From: Bacteroidales bacterium | Lineage (GTDB): Bacteria > Bacteroidota > Bacteroidia > Bacteroidales > F082 | Assembly: GCA_017466405.1 (NCBI GenBank) | Contig: JAFTUF010000030.1 | Location: 62,001-126,000, forward strand | Direction: 5' to 3' | Length of the DNA: 64,000 nucleotides | Part shown: piece after piece, positions 59,876 through 64,000 of the stretch | Position numbering within the stretch: the first letter of the stretch is position 1 | Layout of the letters: each line of letters starts with the position of its first letter | The notes under the pieces: model-generated | Told to the model about the DNA's origin: nothing | Seen by the model: only the letters and a program-made list of their open reading frames with translations | Databases searched by the model: none | Translations under genes and position numbers: made by a program

Positions 59876-62740
59876 TTATTTATAAATCTCATCAAATTTC
59901 ACCATTCTCACCTCGCCGTATTTTTCCAACGCCTTCATATCGACATCTTTCTTATTGCCGACAATCATAATGACGATAGGTCTGTCCTGGACTTTGTCTT
60001 GATAGAATTTCTCAATGTCATCGTATGATGTCTCTTTGATGTAGTTTGTTGTTTCGATTCTTGGATCGTGGTCGTAACCCATTTCAATCCACGATTTTAC
60101 ACTTGAAGGCATATTGCCTGGCATGATGTAATCCGCTGCTCTCGACATGATGAGCGCCTCTTTTGAAGTGTCGAATTTCTCCATCTTCTCTGGCATGTCA
60201 ACGATAAGAGCTCTCATTGCATCGACAGCTTCATTGGTCTTGTCGGATTGTGTTCCGACGTAAGCGAATTGATAACCTGGATATCTGTTGAGATAATCGT
60301 AGTGATAATATGAATATGCAGTATATCCTAAAGAACGTAACTCTCTTATTTCTTGGAAGACAATCGAATACATATCTGTACCGAAATATTTGTTAAAGAC
60401 ATTCGACAAGGCTTGTTCTTGTTCATTCAATTTCTCGCCAGGAACATACATTCTGATATTGCTTTGTCTAAACTTCTTGTTATGAGCGAAATAGACGATA
60501 TTCTTGCTTTGTTCTTGAGGAACATTTATCTTCTTCTCTGCCTTAATCGCGTCGTTCTTTATAAGGTTATGAGAATTCAAAGAAGCGATAACTTCTTTTG
60601 TATCAAGGTTTCCATTGAAAGTTATATCTCCGCAGTAATTAAATATCTCTTTGAAATCGTTGAGGATTTCTTCACCGCTGCGTTTTGCCCATTTCTCAAT
60701 ATCTGTATTGTTGAGATAATTTGAATTCTCGCCATAGAGAACATACTGATTCAAGGCGCTGCTCCATGTGTCAGGAGACGTCTTGTCGGTCTTTCTGTTC
60801 ATTTTGTCAGCGTCAATCAAGATGTTAAGTTTGCTTGCGTCGTATTTTGCATTGAAGACCTTATCTTCACAGATTGCTAAAATCTTATCCAAATTTTCTT
60901 CAAAACCAGAGATTGTCAACACTGTTGCTCCATTACCTGCGTTAACGTAGATAGACGCTCCCATCTTTTGCAATTCGAGTTCTAATTCTTCAAAACTCTT
61001 TGATTCTGTGCCGAGTACCGACCATAAACTTATAGCGTTGTCTAAATCAGGATTGTTAATCAAACCGTGATGGTAAGTAATCGTCATATTGAAAATGTTG
61101 TTATATGGATTCTTTGAAGAATACATTGTGAAAGCGTCGTTAGCTTTTTCAATGATTACATCTTTACCAAATTCTAGGACCTGAGGTTGAACTTCAGCCA
61201 CTTCCTGTGCTTCAATCTGTTTTGCAAACTCTGATTTAAGCTCTGTGTTCTTAACATCAACAGCCTTCCAATTTGGTTTCTCAACCTTATCTTTTTCAGG
61301 GAATCCCATACTTGATCTTAAGATGGTACGGTTCTCTGTGAAATATTTATTCGCTACTGCGACAATATCTTCCTTAGTGAGATTCTTAATCTTATCTGTC
61401 TCAGAAACATATTCTTCAAAAGTAATTCCTCTCGATTCCAAATCCATCAAGACGTATGAAAGATTATCGATGCCAGCTAAGTTCTGAAGTCTGTCTTTTA
61501 AGATTGTAGTCTTTGCTGCTTCAACTAAATCTTCGCTGAAGTCGCCTGATTTAATTTTGTTTACAGCATCGAACACTATCGCTTCAGCTTCTTCATGCGA
61601 CTGTCCAATAAGTTTTGGAACATATAAGAAAATATTAACGCCGTGGTCTTCCAACGACAAAGGCATCATCATGGCAGCCATAATCTCGTTGTTAACCATA
61701 GCTTTATCCAAGATACCTGTTGCGCCGTTCATTATCAGATTCATCATTACGTTCAAGGCGAGATTGTCTTCGTGAGCATTGTCAACACCTTTATAAGCAA
61801 CGATACCCATCTTCATCGGAGTGAGTTTCACCTCCTTAACTACTTCCTTATCGAAAGCTGGAAGTTCAAATTCAGGAAATTCAGGCAATTCTCTTTTCTC
61901 CCAGACAGAGAATTTCTCTTCAATCATAGGTTTGATTTCTTCTGGAACGAAGTCACCGACCATAATGAGAGTCATGTTGTTAGCGACGTAATAAGTGTTG
62001 AAGAACTCGCGCATCTTTGTTGTCTGCGGATTTTTAAGATGCTCGGTGAGACCGATGACTGGACGTCCGTAAGGATGTTCTCCGAAACATTCTTTAAACA
62101 TCATTTCCATAAAAGCATTTGTAGGGTCGTCGCCGTACATGTTTTTCTCTTCATAGACAGTCTCGAGTTCGCTTTGGAAGAGACGGAACACAGGATTGCG
62201 GAAACGCTCCACATAAACATCCATCCATTTTGCGACTTGGTTGGAAGGGAAACTGTTGAAATAAACGGTGCAGTCGTAAGAAGTTCCGGCGTTGAGACCT
62301 TCGCCGCCCATCTTAGTAAGAATCAAGTCCACCTCATTAGGAATAGCATAGTCGGTTGAAGCTATTGACAATTCATTGATTTTCTGTTGAATTGCAGCTC
62401 GTTCTTCTGGCACGTCAGTCTCGTGCAATTTATCGTACATAATGTCGATGCTGTCTAAAAAGACTTTCTCCTTTTCCCAGTCGATGGTTCCGATTTTGTC
62501 GGTTCCCTTGAACATGATATGCTCGAAATAGTGAGCCATGCCCGTCGCGTCTAATGGGTCGTTCTTACTTCCGGCATGGACATACACCATACCATGAATT
62601 GTCGGTGCCGAGTGATCTTCACACAAGACCACTTTCAAGCCATTGTCGAGGTAAAACGTCTCGACTTTCAGATTTTCCTGAGCGTTTGCCGTCAAAAAAG
62701 TAAACAAGACAGCAAACAATAACATTGATAAACGTTTCAT
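59876..62740 (-). CDS. M16 family zinc peptidase (pitrilysin/insulinase-like)
   Basis: 954 residues. Signal peptide (MKRLSMLLFAVLFTFLTANA). The first M16 domain has the inverted zinc motif HYFEH in ATGMAHYFEHIMFKGTDKIG and the downstream Glu in SELETVYEEKNMYGDDPTNA; the second half is an inactive M16C-like pair (YAYSYYHYDYLNRYPGYQFAYV region). Family members degrade peptides inside a clam-shell chamber. The signal peptide puts it in the periplasm or outside. An F1 repeat lies about 34 bp before the ATG. Confidence 0.94.
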   Translation of the reverse strand: MKRLSMLLFAVLFTFLTANAQENLKVETFYLDNGLKVVLCEDHSAPTIHGMVYVHAGSKNDPLDATGMAHYFEHIMFKGTDKIGTIDWEKEKVFLDSIDIMYDKLHETDVPEERAAIQQKINELSIASTDYAIPNEVDLILTKMGGEGLNAGTSYDCTVYFNSFPSNQVAKWMDVYVERFRNPVFRLFQSELETVYEEKNMYGDDPTNAFMEMMFKECFGEHPYGRPVIGLTEHLKNPQTTKMREFFNTYYVANNMTLIMVGDFVPEEIKPMIEEKFSVWEKRELPEFPEFELPAFDKEVVKEVKLTPMKMGIVAYKGVDNAHEDNLALNVMMNLIMNGATGILDKAMVNNEIMAAMMMPLSLEDHGVNIFLYVPKLIGQSHEEAEAIVFDAVNKIKSGDFSEDLVEAAKTTILKDRLQNLAGIDNLSYVLMDLESRGITFEEYVSETDKIKNLTKEDIVAVANKYFTENRTILRSSMGFPEKDKVEKPNWKAVDVKNTELKSEFAKQIEAQEVAEVQPQVLEFGKDVIIEKANDAFTMYSSKNPYNNIFNMTITYHHGLINNPDLDNAISLWSVLGTESKSFEELELELQKMGASIYVNAGNGATVLTISGFEENLDKILAICEDKVFNAKYDASKLNILIDADKMNRKTDKTSPDTWSSALNQYVLYGENSNYLNNTDIEKWAKRSGEEILNDFKEIFNYCGDITFNGNLDTKEVIASLNSHNLIKNDAIKAEKKINVPQEQSKNIVYFAHNKKFRQSNIRMYVPGEKLNEQEQALSNVFNKYFGTDMYSIVFQEIRELRSLGYTAYSYYHYDYLNRYPGYQFAYVGTQSDKTNEAVDAMRALIVDMPEKMEKFDTSKEALIMSRAADYIMPGNMPSSVKSWIEMGYDHDPRIETTNYIKETSYDDIEKFYQDKVQDRPIVIMIVGNKKDVDMKALEKYGEVRMVKFDEIYK

Positions 62741-62773
62741 TTGTTTTTATTTATTAGTTGTTAAAATATTTTA

Positions 62774-62903
62774 AGTCAACAGACAACGGGACACAACAGA
62801 CTTTGTCCAAAACTTTCAATTTTCCATTTTCAACTTTCAATTTATCAGACGTGTCAACAACATTATTGTTTATTTTCATAGGTGTTACCGACGCGTCTCT
62901 ACA
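62774..62903. repeat. F1, F3 and F2 (copy j) cluster upstream of the M16 gene
   Basis: F1 62774-62809 oriented toward the M16 gene (gene strand TTGGACAAAGTCTGTTG then TGTCCCGTTGTCTG), F3 words 62813-62843, F2 copy j 62847-62903. No gene. Confidence 0.7.
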
Positions 62904-62920
62904 ATTTCCAATTGTATTTC

Positions 62921-63913
62921 TCATTCTCTCAGAAATCTTTGCAATCTTTCTTGGTATGATCGTTTGTACATTCGCTTGCATCGGTCATCTAAGAATGAAT
63001 TGTCAATGAGTTTGTAAACCATCTCATATTCTTTTGAAAACAATTCTACTATAGCATCAACTTTTTTCGGCACGACTCCTATTCTATATCCAAAAGTAAT
63101 GAAATCTTCTTTGCAAGGATGCGTGGTGTTTTTATATACTTCGGAATATAATTCACTTGGAATCAATCCTTTTTGCAAGGCGAAATCACCATCGTCAACA
63201 TGAACGGAAGTATTAAGCAAATCGTATGCTGGTGAAAGTATATAATCACCATCAACTGACTGTTGCAGGGAAAAATTCTTCAGATGTGCATCGCCATTTG
63301 CAAAGATGTAGTTGAATATCACAATACTAAAGAACTTGCTCATTTCGACGCGCCATGCCGAAACATTATCACGTATTATCTTTGCTGCATCTTCATAGCT
63401 TCCGCTATATTTATAATTCTCGCCGTGACTCTTGCTTGTCTTTCCTGCCAAAGAAGCGAAGTCTTCCTGAGGCACTTTATCACCAAACTTATCGTAATCA
63501 AAACGTTTTGTTATATATGCAGGTTTACCATCCTTAAAAAACACTATTCCGTTCTCAGCTGTGTTAATCTTAAAGACTTGTTTAGCAATCTGCATTGTAA
63601 GATGTTCATTGGCAGGTATCTGATCTCTATAACGTAAATATTTATAATTCGGTGCAGGCTTGATGATGTATCTTCCGTGACTTCCTTGTGGCGTAACTTG
63701 AATTTTCTTATCAATGATTATTGCTGACATTTTTTCTTGTACACCCGAAATAGAAATATGATTTATCGAATCAAAGAAAAAATCGTTTTCATCGTAAGTG
63801 AAATCCAATATATGACTAACATTAATTCCATCAAAAAGTCGTTTGATACAAGCTGGGCTGTATTTGTCAAAACCAGGCGATAAGGTTCCAGGGCAAACTT
63901 CAATTTTGTTCAT
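62921..63913 (-). CDS. hipT: HipT-like serine/threonine kinase toxin (HipA C-terminal domain)
   Basis: 330 residues, shorter than E. coli HipA because the N-terminal subdomain is a separate gene. The Gly-rich loop reads HISISGVQEKMSAI with the S-I-S pattern typical of HipT, where the serines are autophosphorylated. Kinase core features follow: YIIKPAPNYKYLRY (ATP Lys), NEHLTMQIAKQV, catalytic loop IFANGDAHLKNFS and the metal Asp in LSPAYDLLNT. HipT-type kinases phosphorylate an aminoacyl-tRNA synthetase and arrest growth. It begins 3 bp after the upstream partial gene, so the two are co-transcribed. Confidence 0.88.
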   Translation of the reverse strand: MNKIEVCPGTLSPGFDKYSPACIKRLFDGINVSHILDFTYDENDFFFDSINHISISGVQEKMSAIIIDKKIQVTPQGSHGRYIIKPAPNYKYLRYRDQIPANEHLTMQIAKQVFKINTAENGIVFFKDGKPAYITKRFDYDKFGDKVPQEDFASLAGKTSKSHGENYKYSGSYEDAAKIIRDNVSAWRVEMSKFFSIVIFNYIFANGDAHLKNFSLQQSVDGDYILSPAYDLLNTSVHVDDGDFALQKGLIPSELYSEVYKNTTHPCKEDFITFGYRIGVVPKKVDAIVELFSKEYEMVYKLIDNSFLDDRCKRMYKRSYQERLQRFLRE

Positions 63914-63916
63914 AAA

Positions 63917-64000
63917 TTATTGATTTAGTTCTTTTATAGTTATTGTTCCTATTGTATCGTATTTTGCTGTCGCCAACAATAATCCAAAATCATCATTCTC
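63917..64000 (-). CDS. hipS: HipS-like protein (HipA N-terminal subdomain), C-terminal fragment
   Basis: The visible 27 residues (ENDDFGLLLATAKYDTIGTI, then TIKELNQ) match the end of the HipA N-terminal subdomain, where a L-L-A-A-x-Y-D-x-x-G pattern is typical. The gene continues past the window edge. In HipBST systems this small protein is the antitoxin; a HipB gene would be expected further upstream. Confidence 0.65.
   Translation of the reverse strand, partial: ENDDFGLLLATAKYDTIGTITIKELNQ

Overview
The window is a chromosomal segment of a Bacteroidetes, most likely Bacteroidales. The evidence is a T9SS-type C-terminal sorting domain on a C10 protease, a PorX-type regulator, a GLPGLI protein, a BtuB/BtuG pair, DUF4301 and carboxypeptidase-regulatory-domain outer-membrane barrels. 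Many genes also carry the Bacteroidetes promoter (TTTG or GTTG, about 20 nt, then TAnnTTTG), and Shine-Dalgarno sequences are rare. Genus cannot be assigned from the sequence alone.

Layout. 1-5270: porin fragment, MATE exporter, and a cobalamin-riboswitch operon encoding a BtuB-like receptor and a BtuG-like surface lipoprotein. 5570-8440: HicAB toxin-antitoxin, RecQ, HU. 8.8-15.3 kb: Fmt, MFS transporter, TPR membrane protein, S9 peptidase, TrmH-type methyltransferase. 15.4-19.8 kb: overlapping surface-glycan genes (methyltransferase, GT4, flippase) followed by a GpsA-like dehydrogenase. 19.9-25.8 kb: T9SS-sorted C10 protease, TsaE, PorX, Nnr. 26-31.2 kb: DUF4143 ATPase, then a cassette of a small Cys-rich secreted peptide, a GLPGLI protein and an outer-membrane barrel. 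31.5-40.2 kb: RlmD, AroK, threonine aldolase, a PEGA/FGE-fold protein with a diversity-generating-retroelement-like variable tail, a Na+/solute symporter, and a YgjP-like hydrolase. 40.4-48.4 kb: tRNA-Lys, TsaC, ribosomal protein S1, tRNA-Gly, GH29 fucosidase, a second HicAB, ferritin, DUF4301. 49-56.2 kb: metallophosphoesterase and a tripartite RND efflux operon. 56.3-64 kb: Fic protein, secreted hypothetical, Na/Pi cotransporter, M16 protease, and a split HipS/HipT kinase toxin running off the end.

The most unusual property is an infestation of short dispersed repeats of at least nine families. One (called F1 here) lies just upstream of start codons in a constant orientation at seven genes and can form a GGACAA/TTGTCC hairpin. 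Another (F2) is a roughly 56-nt hairpin whose two arms change together from copy to copy around a conserved loop. Repeats also enter coding sequence: a palindromic repeat encodes a loop of the YgjP-like hydrolase, two repeat families encode a loop and the C-terminal tail of Nnr, a G-rich repeat encodes the tail of the RND adaptor, and about eight genes terminate at stop codons lying inside a repeat.

Two accessory modules are bounded by direct repeats. The peptide/GLPGLI/barrel cassette lies between 35-bp repeats (32 of 35 identical), and the second HicAB lies between two identical terminator hairpins. No CRISPR array, rRNA operon, transposase or reverse transcriptase gene was found. All functional names are family assignments read from motifs and context; no database search was run.
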